This document shows positions 34,854 to 43,000 of a stretch of DNA of 64,000 bases, piece after piece. Made by a program: the position numbers and the translations under genes. The notes beneath the pieces are model-generated. The model had not been told where the DNA came from. It ran no database searches and was given only the letters and a program-made list of their open reading frames with translations. Origin of the DNA: Bacteroidetes bacterium 41-46 (GTDB lineage: Bacteria > Bacteroidota > Bacteroidia > Bacteroidales > UBA932); NCBI GenBank assembly GCA_001897515.1, contig MKTA01000018.1, positions 124,001-188,000 of the forward strand. The letters are read 5' to 3'. Position 1 is the first letter of the stretch. Every line of letters begins with the position of its first letter.

Positions 34854-35474
34854 ATGCGCCTTACCCCCGGAAAACAGGTTACACTCATAGTTTTTATTCT
34901 GCTCCTTATAGATCAGGCGGTCAAAGTCTGGATCAAGACTCATATGACCATTGGTGAGAGTATTCCGGTGTTTGGTAACTGGTTCCAAATCTATTTCATT
35001 GAAAACAATGGAATGGCTTTTGGTATGCAGTTTGGAGGTTCGGTGGGTAAATTTTTGCTAACCGCTTTACGACTTGTCCTTATAAGCATAATAATCTACT
35101 ATGTTAAAAAGTTGATTGAGGGAGGTGCCACAAGGGCTTTCCTTTCAGGTATAGCTCTTATACTGGTAGGTGCAATAGGCAATGTAATTGACTCTATGTT
35201 CTACGGACTGATATTCTCTGAGTCTAATTTTACAGAGGTTGCCACACTGTTCCCGGATGGGGGTGGATATGCTCCTTTCATGTTTGGCAAAGTAGTTGAT
35301 ATGCTCTACTTTCCACTAATAGATACTGTCCTGCCAGACTGGGTCCCTTTTTGGGGAGGCGAGCAATTTATCTTCTTCAGACCCATTTTTAACATTGCCG
35401 ACTCATGTATAACAGTAGGAGTTTTTTATCTCCTTCTATTCAAGAGAAGAGAGTTGATTCACGCATTGAAGTAA
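34854..35474 (+). CDS. lspA: Lipoprotein signal peptidase (signal peptidase II)
   Basis: The 206-residue membrane protease cleaves prolipoprotein signal peptides at the lipobox. Four membrane segments are visible. The active-site aspartates lie in GAIGNVIDSMFYG and FRPIFNIADSCITVG; the substrate-contacting ENNGMAFGMQF motif is also present. It is about 40 residues longer than E. coli LspA because of an extracytoplasmic insertion (about 120-160), a known Bacteroidota feature. It should process the several lipoproteins encoded in this window. Confidence 0.93.
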   Translation: MRLTPGKQVTLIVFILLLIDQAVKVWIKTHMTIGESIPVFGNWFQIYFIENNGMAFGMQFGGSVGKFLLTALRLVLISIIIYYVKKLIEGGATRAFLSGIALILVGAIGNVIDSMFYGLIFSESNFTEVATLFPDGGGYAPFMFGKVVDMLYFPLIDTVLPDWVPFWGGEQFIFFRPIFNIADSCITVGVFYLLLFKRRELIHALK

Positions 35475-35499
35475 TGTCCGGATATCAAAGTAGAGGATG

Positions 35500-35568
35500 G
35501 ATTGCAATGTTGTGACTGGATAGCGATAGCAATGTTACGGATAGATTGCAATGTTGTGACTGGATAGC
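35500..35568. repeat. 25-bp perfect direct repeat, two copies
   Basis: Copies at 35500-35524 and 35544-35568 are identical over 25 bp (beginning GATTGCAATGTTGTGACTGG). The 19-bp spacer contains a further partial copy (GCAATGTT). No inverted structure is obvious. It could be slipped-strand duplication or a protein-binding array. Confidence 0.7.
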
Positions 35569-35642
35569 AATAAGTATTTGTGGGACGGCTGGCAAAGTAT
35601 AAAGCTGGCAAAAAATTAAACAGGCAAAACATAAAATAATAA

Positions 35643-35670
35643 GGCTGACTAAATATCTATTTAGCCAGCC
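35643..35670. terminator. Hairpin terminator between lspA and the sigma-factor gene
   Basis: Thirteen-bp arms with one mismatch (GGCTGACTAAATA / TATTTAGCCAGCC) flank a 2-nt loop. On the minus strand it is followed by TTATTATTTT, so it best fits a terminator for the leftward sigma-factor gene. On the plus strand the T-tract is poor. Confidence 0.5.
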
Positions 35671-35689
35671 TCTTCATTAATATATAATA

Positions 35690-35741
35690 GTTACAAAATT
35701 ACTTGAATATAAAACAGTTGCAAAATTACATGAATATAAAT
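35690..35741. repeat. Imperfect AT-rich direct repeat
   Basis: Two copies of a unit of the form GTT(A/G)CAAAATTAC(T/A)TGAATATAAA start at 35690 and 35717. A partial copy (TGCAAAATTAC) lies at 35772-35782. The period is 27 bp for the first pair. Confidence 0.5.
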
Positions 35742-35820
35742 AGCAGCAAGATTTCTCTAATATTCAATACCTGCAAAATTACCCTACTCTCTCTACCTAT
35801 TTGATCCTTCTCTGCTTATT

Positions 35821-36312
35821 TTATCTTTCAATTTTCTCCATCAGTTTCTTTCGTGAGAAGTGAATCCTGCTTTTAACAGTTCCCAAGTGAAGCCCCAGCT
35901 CCTCTGCAATCTCCTGGTACTTGTACCCATTGTCATGCATCTGGAACGGAATCCTGAATTCAGGTTCAAGATCGTTTACAATTGATGTCAGCTCCCTGAA
36001 TCCAAACTCCTGTTCAGGGCCCATATCAGAGGGACGGTTATTTATGACAAAATCGTGAACATCCTCACTGAAAAGACTCTGACGCTTGGTTCTTCTTCGG
36101 TAGTCATTAATGAAGGTATTCTTCATTATTGTGTAAACCCAGGCCTTGATATTTGTGTGTTCGTTAAATTTATCCTGATTGTTCAGCGCCTTAAAAAAAG
36201 TCTCCTGAACCAGGTCTTTAGCATCATCTCTGTTTGAAGTTAAACTGTATGCATATCTGGAGAGGTTATCCTCAAGCTCCAGAATCTCTTTCTCAAATGT
36301 CTTCGACTTCAT
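35821..36312 (-). CDS. ECF-type RNA polymerase sigma factor
   Basis: The 163-residue protein has sigma region 2 (LSRYAYSLTSNRDDAKDLVQETFFKALNN...NIKAWVYTIMKNTFINDYRR) and region 4 with a helix-turn-helix (YKYQEIAEELGLHLGTVKSRIHFSRKKLME). There is no region 3, so it is group 4 (ECF). No anti-sigma gene is adjacent, unlike the FecR-linked ECF factors that control SusCD loci. It resembles the stand-alone ECF factors common in Bacteroidota. Target promoters cannot be inferred here. Confidence 0.88.
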   Translation of the reverse strand: MKSKTFEKEILELEDNLSRYAYSLTSNRDDAKDLVQETFFKALNNQDKFNEHTNIKAWVYTIMKNTFINDYRRRTKRQSLFSEDVHDFVINNRPSDMGPEQEFGFRELTSIVNDLEPEFRIPFQMHDNGYKYQEIAEELGLHLGTVKSRIHFSRKKLMEKIER

Positions 36313-36623
36313 AAAATTGAGTGGTATTAATTATTATTAGTCGCGATTACAGTGGTGTTTGTTATTAGCGAATTCAAAATTACAATTAAATAAATTAAAT
36401 TGCAATCTATCGGAAAATAGAAATTATCTATAACTTAACACTAGCATCTTTTTTCATCAGAACAAATAATTAACAACAAAAACCCTGCCTAAACCAAGGT
36501 GGTAAGATAGCTTTGTGATAAAATAGCTTTCCGTCACTCAGCCCTTACTCTGCCTTCACTCTGCAGGTACGCACATTCTATGCACATGGCACGCATATAT
36601 TGCTCACATGGCACGTTGCTGAC

Positions 36624-36659
36624 AGGTCTTGGCGTGCTGCCAGCAGCACGCCAAGACCT
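36624..36659. repeat. Perfect 16-bp hairpin
   Basis: Arms AGGTCTTGGCGTGCTG (36624-36639) and its exact complement (36644-36659) flank a CCAG loop. It is GC-rich, far stronger than nearby structures, and shares its last bases with the first arm of the next inverted repeat. Confidence 0.85.
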
Positions 36660-36760
36660 CAGGGGTAAAGTGTCAAATAATTAATAATGAGCTATATAGT
36701 AATAAATGATAAAACCTTTATACCCCTGATTATATGATGTTTGACACTTTACCCCTGAGG
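36657..36760. repeat. 21-bp perfect inverted repeat flanking 62 bp
   Basis: Arm 1 is 36657-36677 (starts CCTCAGGGGTAAAGTG) and arm 2 is 36740-36760, an exact reverse complement. Inside, a third short copy (TACCCCTG at 36721-36728) can pair with arm 1 instead, so two alternative foldings exist. The AT-rich interior has no ORF. Confidence 0.85.
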
Positions 36761-36774
36761 TGGTCTCTCTTTTT

Positions 36775-36805
36775 TTTGCACACACAGAAAAAATACATAT
36801 CTTTG
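36775..36805 (+). promoter_or_regulatory. Promoter of tRNA-Ser
   Basis: TTTG at 36775-36778 and TATCTTTG at 36798-36805 are separated by 19 bp. This is the textbook Bacteroidota -33/-7 promoter and the best match in the window. The -7 box ends 15 nt before the tRNA. Confidence 0.7.
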
Positions 36806-36820
36806 CAACCCTAAACAAAC

Positions 36821-36905
36821 GGAGAGGTGGCAGAGTGGTCGATTGCGGCGGTCTTGAAAACCGTTGAACTGAGAGGTTCCGGGGGTTCGAATCCCTCCCT
36901 CTCCG
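36821..36905 (+). tRNA. tRNA-Ser (anticodon UGA)
   Basis: An 85-nt class II tRNA. The 7-bp acceptor stem pairs GGAGAGG with CCTCTCC, the anticodon loop CTTGAAA carries TGA between CGGT/ACCG arms, and there is a long variable arm. The T-arm shows GGGGGTTCGAATCCC. CCA is not encoded after discriminator G. It reads UCA and related Ser codons. Confidence 0.93.
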
Positions 36906-36916
36906 CAAAAACAGAG

Positions 36917-36947
36917 AAACCCGGTAGCGTAAGCAGCCGGGTTTTTT
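36917..36947 (+). terminator. Intrinsic terminator after tRNA-Ser
   Basis: The stem AAACCCGG / CCGGGTTT has a 12-13-nt loop and is followed by TTT. It begins 12 nt after the tRNA end. Confidence 0.75.
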
Positions 36948-36983
36948 CATTTCCCTCCGCGCAAGCATGCTTGCAAGAGGAAG

Positions 36984-37119
36984 ATGCCTTGCCACCCCTC
37001 CTTGTACATTTGTCTGTAATACAAGCTGTTGATTTTTTAAAATTCCTAAAAAAATCAAAATTTGCAACTTGTTACTAGCAGATTACCAATGCATTGTACA
37101 AGGAGGGGTGGCAAGGCAT
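36984..37119. repeat. 25-bp perfect inverted repeat flanking 86 bp
   Basis: Arm 1 is 36984-37008 (starts ATGCCTTGCCACCCCTCC) and arm 2 is 37095-37119, an exact reverse complement. The interior is AT-rich and non-coding. Arm 2 ends 4 nt past the stop of the leftward AraC-type gene. The layout parallels the 21-bp inverted repeat on the other side of tRNA-Ser, but the arm sequences differ. A separate 14-bp palindrome (GCAAGCATGCTTGC) is at 36961-36974. Confidence 0.85.
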
Positions 37120-37123
37120 TTCT

Positions 37124-38092
37124 CTACTTTAACGGAACATAAATCTCGGTCTTAAGCTTTACGGGCTCTGTTCTGGAGGGATCGCTGATATACTTTTCAA
37201 AAAGGGGCTCGTCTCTTAATTGCTCTCCGCTTTCGGGCAACCATTTTGAAAATATTGTGTCGTAAACGACGCCTAAGTTGTTATAAGGGCCTTGATAAGA
37301 GAAAATTGCGTATTTACCACCAGCAATATCCTTCACACCTATCTCCCCGTGAGGTTCAGCAGGTTTGCAAATCACCAGGCACACATCTGAGCGTAGTTTT
37401 TCAACCTCAGTTACCTTAGGATCGTTGTGATAAATACCAATATGTTCAATGCCGGCTGAAAATAATTTTCTCTCTTTAACATATGACCATAGTTTTGCAA
37501 ATGTTCCGGGAAAATCCAGATTGTTGTATGCACCGTTTAGACGGATGTAAATTGCTCGTTTGGAGTCTAATTCACAAATTTTAGGTGCTTTTAGTTTAAA
37601 ATCAGAATTCTGGTTAGCCACAGGGTTGTTAATCAGAGAGTGGTTAGCCACAGGGTTGTTAATCACAGAATGGTTAGCCACAGGATTGTTAATCACAGAA
37701 TGGTTAGCCACAGGATTTGTCTCAATTTTTTTCATGATAAAAAAGTTTTTGTCTGCCCGGTACTCTTTTGGAGAGATTCCATACAGTTGTTTAAATGATT
37801 TTGACAAAGATGAGGGGACCTCATATCCGACCTTGTATGCAATCTCCTCAATAGTCATTTCGGAATACCGAAGTTCATGAGCAGCCCTCTCAAGACGCAG
37901 CCGCGTAATATAGGTGCCCAGCGGCTCACGGATGAAGGCCTTAAATATTCGGTGGAAATGATATTCAGAGAAATTGGAAATCTCAGACAGAGTCTTCAAA
38001 TCTATTGATTCACCAAGATTGCGGTTGATGTGCTCAATCACAATATTAAGCCTCTTTAGGTACTCCTCTTGTGTTGTTTGTTTTGTATTCAT
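37124..38092 (-). CDS. AraC-family regulator with GyrI-like effector domain
   Basis: The 322-residue protein has an N-terminal AraC DNA-binding domain with two helix-turn-helix units (about 10-112: LKTLSEISNFSEYHFHRIFKAF and IEEIAYKVGYEVPSSLSKSFKQLYGISPKEYR). A C-terminal GyrI-like small-molecule domain follows (about 165-322). Such SoxS/Rob/BmrR-like regulators sense drugs or other ligands. Between the domains (about 124-160) sits a tandem repeat of the decamer NNPVANHSVI, encoded by a 30-bp DNA repeat, which should act as a flexible spacer of variable length. Divergent from the downstream methyltransferase by a 435-bp gap. Confidence 0.87.
   Translation of the reverse strand: MNTKQTTQEEYLKRLNIVIEHINRNLGESIDLKTLSEISNFSEYHFHRIFKAFIREPLGTYITRLRLERAAHELRYSEMTIEEIAYKVGYEVPSSLSKSFKQLYGISPKEYRADKNFFIMKKIETNPVANHSVINNPVANHSVINNPVANHSLINNPVANQNSDFKLKAPKICELDSKRAIYIRLNGAYNNLDFPGTFAKLWSYVKERKLFSAGIEHIGIYHNDPKVTEVEKLRSDVCLVICKPAEPHGEIGVKDIAGGKYAIFSYQGPYNNLGVVYDTIFSKWLPESGEQLRDEPLFEKYISDPSRTEPVKLKTEIYVPLK
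37611..37717. repeat. 30-bp in-frame minisatellite inside the AraC-type gene
   Basis: Three full units start at 37611, 37641 and 37671, with a partial unit at 37701-37717. The units begin TGGTTAGCCACAGG and are nearly identical. Because the period is a multiple of three, copy-number changes would lengthen or shorten the protein linker without frameshift. Confidence 0.9.
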
Positions 38093-38096
38093 AATG

Positions 38097-38104
38097 CAAA
38101 TTTA
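38097..38104 (-). promoter_or_regulatory. -7 promoter box of the AraC-type gene
   Basis: TAAATTTG (minus strand) is an exact TAnnTTTG match ending 4 nt before the ATG, so the transcript would be leaderless or nearly so. Confidence 0.4.
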
Positions 38105-38182
38105 GAGAGATGCTCTTCTCCTGGCTTTTCCTGAGTTGCTAATTTGATATTCTTAAATGCTAATTTAAATAAACATTTTTTC

Positions 38183-38190
38183 TACATTTG
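38183..38190 (+). promoter_or_regulatory. Orphan -7 box upstream of the methyltransferase
   Basis: TACATTTG is an exact match, but it lies 337 nt before the methyltransferase ATG. It may drive a long leader spanning the 62-bp repeats, or a small RNA. Confidence 0.35.
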
Positions 38191-38340
38191 TAAGTCTAAA
38201 ATAATTGGATGTTTATTTCTAAATCGGATCTGGTGTAAAAACTGTTAAACTGGGGTTTCTTCCTTAGTTGACAGAAATTTTTTTTAAAATTTCAGGTATC
38301 AATTGCCTGGAGAGGTTTGTTATTTAAATTAATCAATCAA

Positions 38341-38464
38341 GCGGTAAGTGAATAAGTTAATCAAGCTTTTGTTTGATAAGTGAATAAATTATTGCTTGCT
38401 GAGCGGTAAGTGAATAAGTTAATCAAGCTTTTTTTTGATAAGTGAATAAATTATTGCTTGCTGG
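38341..38464. repeat. 62-bp tandem duplication
   Basis: Units 38341-38402 and 38403-38464 differ at two positions (one G/T in the poly-T part and the last base). Each unit contains two copies of AAGTGAATAA and a small dyad TCAAGC...TTTGA. The first unit is preceded by TTAATCAATCAA, which resembles a decayed end of a further copy. Confidence 0.85.
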
Positions 38465-38527
38465 TTAGTATAACAGCTTTAAAACTAAATAATAAAAAAA
38501 CATTATACAGATTAATAGATTTACATC

Positions 38528-39301
38528 ATGAGTAACGAAATAAAATCAATTACAGAATTTGACTTTGACCTTATTTGCGAATATTTTTCATTAGTTGAAA
38601 GACAGGGGCCGGGTAGTCCCGAGGCGACAATTAAGGCTTTGAGTTTTATTGATAACCTTAATGAAAATTCAAAAATTGCCGATCTTGGCTGCGGAACCGG
38701 AGGTCAGACAATGGTACTTGCGCAAAACGCACCCGGTACAATTACTGCGATAGATCTCTTTCCAAAATTTATTGAAATCTTCAATGATAATGCCAGGAGG
38801 CTATCCCTTCATAACAGAGTAAAGGGAATTACCGGCTCTATGGATGAGTTGCCTTTTGCTAAAGGGGAACTTGACCTTATCTGGTCTGAGGGGGCTATTT
38901 ACAACATCGGCTTTAAAAAGGGGCTGAGCTATTGGAAGCAATTTCTTAAAACCGGGGGATATTTAGCGGTAACTGAAGCCTGCTGGTTCACTCCGGAGAG
39001 ACCGGACGAGATCAATAGGTTTTGGGTAGAGGCCTATTCCGAGATAGATACTATTCCGGTAAAAATAGCTCAAATTCAGGAAGCCGGATATGTGCCTGTT
39101 GCCTCATTTATACTTCCGGAAACATGTTGGACCGACCACTACTTTCTGCCACAGAGGAGCTCTCAGACAGAATTTCTGAAAAGATACCCGAATAACAAGA
39201 CTGCCGAGGAGCTCGTGGCAAACGAACGCAGAGAGGTGTACCTGTATGATAAATACAGGGAGTATTACGGGTATGTATTCTTTATTTGTTCTTCCAGGTA
39301 A
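38528..39301 (+). CDS. Class I SAM-dependent methyltransferase
   Basis: The 257-residue protein has the Rossmann SAM motif [16 protein letters not shown] (about 56-71), motif [15 protein letters not shown] and motif [16 protein letters not shown]. It resembles small-molecule methyltransferases annotated as UbiE-like or methyltransferase 11. The substrate is unknown. The AraC-GyrI regulator is divergent, which could mean regulation, but the gap is long. The 3' end overlaps the convergent orphan gene by 20 bp. Confidence 0.85.
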   Translation: MSNEIKSITEFDFDLICEYFSLVERQGPGSPEATIKALSFIDNLNENSKIADLGCGTGGQTMVLAQNAPGTITAIDLFPKFIEIFNDNARRLSLHNRVKGITGSMDELPFAKGELDLIWSEGAIYNIGFKKGLSYWKQFLKTGGYLAVTEACWFTPERPDEINRFWVEAYSEIDTIPVKIAQIQEAGYVPVASFILPETCWTDHYFLPQRSSQTEFLKRYPNNKTAEELVANERREVYLYDKYREYYGYVFFICSSR

Positions 39302-39743
39302 CGCTACCCCCGACAAGGGCGGCAATACCTCCGTCTGTACTTGCAACGGCAACAATATTTGAACTTTTGTCAAATAAAATGCAGTCTGTCGCAGCACCAA
39401 TATAAGCGTCATCCGGCAGACTGCTGCCGCTGCAAATCATACAACTATCAACATTTGAGTAGAGATCCTCAATTCGCTCAAATGTTGATATTATTGAACA
39501 ACTGTGATTCCATCCGGCAACACCTATTCCTCCAAATGCACAATATGCATATTTGCTTCCATTAGATGGAATAACCTTTAGCCATCCTCCAAATATTATA
39601 CATCCCCCCTCCATTTTTCCACTGCCAAGGTGGTTCCATTTTGGGCCACCCAACGCATTTGATGCGTAAAATGATTTTTTAATCTTTACAACCTCCTCGC
39701 GCAACTCTTTGTTGCGATCTGAGTCTTTTCTGATTAGTCTCAT
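39282..39743 (-). CDS. Hypothetical protein, glycine/serine-rich
   Basis: The 153-residue product is not recognised. It starts with a charged helix ([22 protein letters not shown]). A glycine-rich probably beta-structured body follows ([47 protein letters not shown]) with five cysteines. No signal peptide or membrane helix is visible. Codon use looks like that of the neighbours, favouring a real gene. It is convergent with the methyltransferase, overlapping by 20 bp, and divergent from the SusC operon. Confidence 0.5.
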   Translation of the reverse strand: MRLIRKDSDRNKELREEVVKIKKSFYASNALGGPKWNHLGSGKMEGGCIIFGGWLKVIPSNGSKYAYCAFGGIGVAGWNHSCSIISTFERIEDLYSNVDSCMICSGSSLPDDAYIGAATDCILFDKSSNIVAVASTDGGIAALVGGSVTWKNK

Positions 39744-39931
39744 AGTAAATAATTTAAAGTTAATCTGTATTTAGATTGTTTGATTTTAAATTGTCTTATA
39801 AAAAATTAATTTTCCTATTAAAAATATTGCAATTTAAAAATATTTCCATTATTCGCCCAGGCTTTTGCAGAATAGAGGTAAAACGCAACATATTTTCGCA
39901 AGAAGTTCCATCCCTACATATAGGTACTAAC

Positions 39932-39971
39932 AAAGGCGTAATCACCACTAGTGGGGATTGCGCCTTTTTAT
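39932..39971 (+). terminator. Strong hairpin with short T-tract before the susC-like gene
   Basis: A 12-bp stem (AAAGGCGTAATC with GATTGCGCCTTT, one G-U) continues past one mismatch into CCAC/GTGG with a minimal loop and is followed by TT then ATATAT. It lies 35 nt upstream of the SusC start. It may be an attenuator in the leader or an upstream insulator; the operon start site is unknown. Confidence 0.5.
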
Positions 39972-40005
39972 ATATGTGGGGACCTTTGCACCGTTTAAAG
40001 GACCA

Positions 40006-43000
40006 ATGTTTAAAAACAAAACGATGTACAGGTTATTTTCAAAAACAATTTTTCTGTCCGTGCTTGCATTTGCTGCCGGGATGATATTGTCTGCTACGGC
40101 ATCCGGTCAGGCGGATCTATCACTTACCGGCGTTGTTCTCTCTGAGGAGGATGGCAAACCGGTATCATATGTAACTGTTAATATCAAGGGCACAAACCGA
40201 CACACGATGACGGACGACAACGGGAGGTTTGTAATTCCCGGAACAATAGGCGACACAATATTTATCTCGTCACTAGGGTACAATCCGGTGCTTGTGGCCG
40301 CAGACAATCACAATCTCAATGTAAAGATAAAACCCTCCTCATTTGTCCTGGATGAGCTAAAGGTTGTAGCCACAGCCCTGGGAATCAAAAGGGCTCCGAA
40401 AGAGCTTGGGAGCTCCACTGAGGTAATAAGAGAGGATGAGCTGACGCAGGGTTCTCCTCTCAATCCTCTTACAGGCCTTACAGGAAAGGTGGCAGGGTTG
40501 AGAGTAAATATGTACGACAGTAAGGTGGACCCGAATTTTCAGATAACAATGCGAGGTTCGCGCTCCATCACAGGAAACAACTCTCCTCTCTATGTAGTTG
40601 ACGGAGTCCCTGTTCCGGATATCAGCAGGTTAAATCCGGGCGATATTGAGAGCATTACAATACTAAAAGGAGCAAATGCAGCCGCACTCTACGGTTCAGA
40701 GGGTGTGAACGGAGCCCTGATTATAGTTACAAAAAGCGGAGAGGGGAGCAACGGCAGAGTCAGCTTCAGACAATCAACTTCACTCTCAGAAGTTTATTTG
40801 CTTCCGACAGCACAGAATATGTTTGGGCAGGGAGTAGATGGAGTATATAGCCCCACGGAGTATCAGTCCTGGGGGGCTGCTTTTGACGGAACTATAAAGA
40901 AGGTAAATTCCTCGGCCGGAAAAGGGGATGTCCGACGAAATCTATTCACCACCGGGATGAATATTCAGAACGACCTCTCATTCTCCAAAGAGACTGGTGA
41001 TGACAGATACTACCTCTCACTTCAAAATGTTACAGTAAAGGGGATTATCCCAAAAGACAGAAGTTCACGTAACGGAGCAAGATTCAATACAGTTCAGAAT
41101 ATAGGAAAACTTAGGATAAGTTCAGCTATCAGCTACAACCATATTAACACAAACACCACCCCTGACGGACCCTGGGTCTCTATGTACAAGATGCCTGCAA
41201 ACTTCCCTCTTCAGGAGATGGTAAACTGGAGAGATCCAAGCTCTCAGGGCAATCCAAACAACTTTTTTACAACAGTTGTTAAAAACCCCTATTTCCTCAT
41301 TGATACATACAGAAATGAATCCATTCAGCAGGTGGTAAATGGTAAAGTTGAGGCTGAGTATCCCATTACAAGCTGGCTGAAAGCGATGTACAGATTAGGA
41401 TTGTACAGCAATTCGCTGCAGACAAGAAACACAGTGGAGAGGTTTGATTCTGAACGAGCAGGGGCGAGCCAGCAGGGCAGCGTAACAGACGGAACATCAA
41501 ATTTCCGCAGACTCAACGGAGACCTTATCCTATCGGCAGAGAGAGAGTTCGGCAAGGTTAAGCTAAATGCAATTGCAGGGCACAACTTCCGTGAGGAGAT
41601 GACAAAAACGACAAATATCGGGGCCTCAAATCTCCTGTTCCCAAATCTTTTCAATCAGGGAAGCAGATCAGGAAACCTCACCGGAGGGTCGGCAATGCTG
41701 ACAGAACGCCAGTACTCCATATATGCAGAGGTTACTGCCGGCTATTCGGGCTACCTCTTCCTGACCCTTACCGGCAGGAGGGACAAAACCTCACTGCTGC
41801 ATCCCGACAACAGCTCCTACTTCTATCCTGGAGCAAGTGCCTCTTTCATCATTACCGATGCCTTTCCTGCCATCCGTGAAAATAGCGTAACCGATTACCT
41901 TAAGCTCTACACATCATATAACAAGACAGGAAACGTAAACCTATCGCCATATTCTTTGAATCTTACCTATTCACAGGCAGGAGGCTTTCCGTACGGAGAT
42001 ATTACGGGATTCATCCCATCATCAAAGAATCCAAATCCTGATATCAGACCGGAATTTGTACGCTCCTTTGAGGCGGGTGTTCAGTGGAGCCTACTAAAGA
42101 GAAGACTGAACGCAGAGCTAGCTTATGTCTATTCAAACTCTCAGGGGCAGATATTTGCATCTACCTCATCTGCTGCAACAGGGTACACAACATCTGTAGT
42201 GAATCTCGGAGAGCTGGAAAACAATATAATAGAGTTCTCAGTTGACGGTGACATCGTAAGGAGCAGAGAGTTCCGGATTAACGCAGCTTTCAGCTATACA
42301 TACATAAATAATGTAGTTAAGGATTTATATGGCAGCGGAGAGGCAGAGGAGTATAACATCTTCCGCCAGTCTTACGCAATCAAAGGCATGCCCTATCCAA
42401 GCCTGAAAGTGACTGATTACAAAAGAGATGATCAAGGCAGGATTATAGTGGATGCGCTGACCGGACTTCCTTCGGCCTCTACTGAACCTACCTATAAAGG
42501 GACGATGGTTCCACCACACCAGATGGGCCTTCAGGCAACCATCAGATACAAAGGAGTTTCACTTTACGCCGACTTTGACTGTCGTCTGGGAGGATGGATG
42601 TATTCCGAGGTGGCCAATGCAATGATACAATCCGGAACACATCCGATGACTACCCAATACGGCAGAAAGGAGTTTGTGATTCCAAATTCAGTTATCGCTG
42701 TAAGCAATCCGGATGGTTCGGTTACCTATCAGCCTAATACATCCGTCGTTGCCAAAGGGAGCGGAAACTCAGCCTACTGGAACAAATATGTAGCCGGTTA
42801 CTCGGTAAACTACGCTGCTCCTGGAGACTATCTGAAGATGAGGACGCTCTCTGTCAAGTACACCCTGTCAAGAGCAGCAATTGCTAAACTAAAGATATTC
42901 AAGGAGGTGACAATTGGAGCTGAGGCTACAAACCTGTTTATTATACGTCACAGGGACAACGATTTTGGTGATCCCGAGTATCTCTACAATAACACAGCCG

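Larger units (their letters stand above)
35475..35820. other. Intergenic stretch with two repeat families and a hairpin
   Basis: This 346-bp gap between lspA and the sigma-factor gene has no credible ORF. It holds a 25-bp direct repeat (35500-35524 and 35544-35568), a hairpin at 35643-35670, and a looser AT-rich repeat at 35690-35741 with a third partial copy near 35770. The base composition is clearly more AT-rich than the flanking genes. Confidence 0.6.
36313..36820. other. 508-bp intergenic stretch with strong hairpins
   Basis: No credible ORF is present between the sigma-factor gene and tRNA-Ser. It contains the sigma-factor promoter region, two copies of CACATGGCACG near 36580 and 36606, a 16-bp hairpin (36624-36659), a 21-bp perfect inverted repeat (36657-36760) and the tRNA promoter. 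Confidence 0.6.
38093..38527. other. 435-bp divergent intergenic stretch
   Basis: It holds a minus-strand -7 box for the AraC-type gene (38097-38104), a plus-strand -7 box far from any ORF (38183-38190) and a 62-bp tandem duplication (38341-38464). There is no credible ORF and the composition is very AT-rich. Confidence 0.6.

Noticed and set aside
36681-37067. 128-residue ORF on the minus strand
   Set aside because: It runs antisense across tRNA-Ser and its terminator and has no protein-like features.
36657-37119. Mobile element with transposase
   Set aside because: No transposase ORF lies between or beside the inverted repeats; kept only as repeats of unknown nature.
37611-37717. CRISPR-like array
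   Set aside because: The 30-bp units are contiguous with no spacers and are in frame within a gene.
38341-38464. CRISPR-like or attachment-site repeat
   Set aside because: Only two directly abutting 62-bp units and no spacers, cas genes or integrase nearby.
39840-39970. Possible riboswitch in the SusC leader (AGAGGTAAAACGC region)
   Set aside because: Superficial likeness to part of a lysine or cobalamin element, but the leader is too short and the conserved core boxes are missing.
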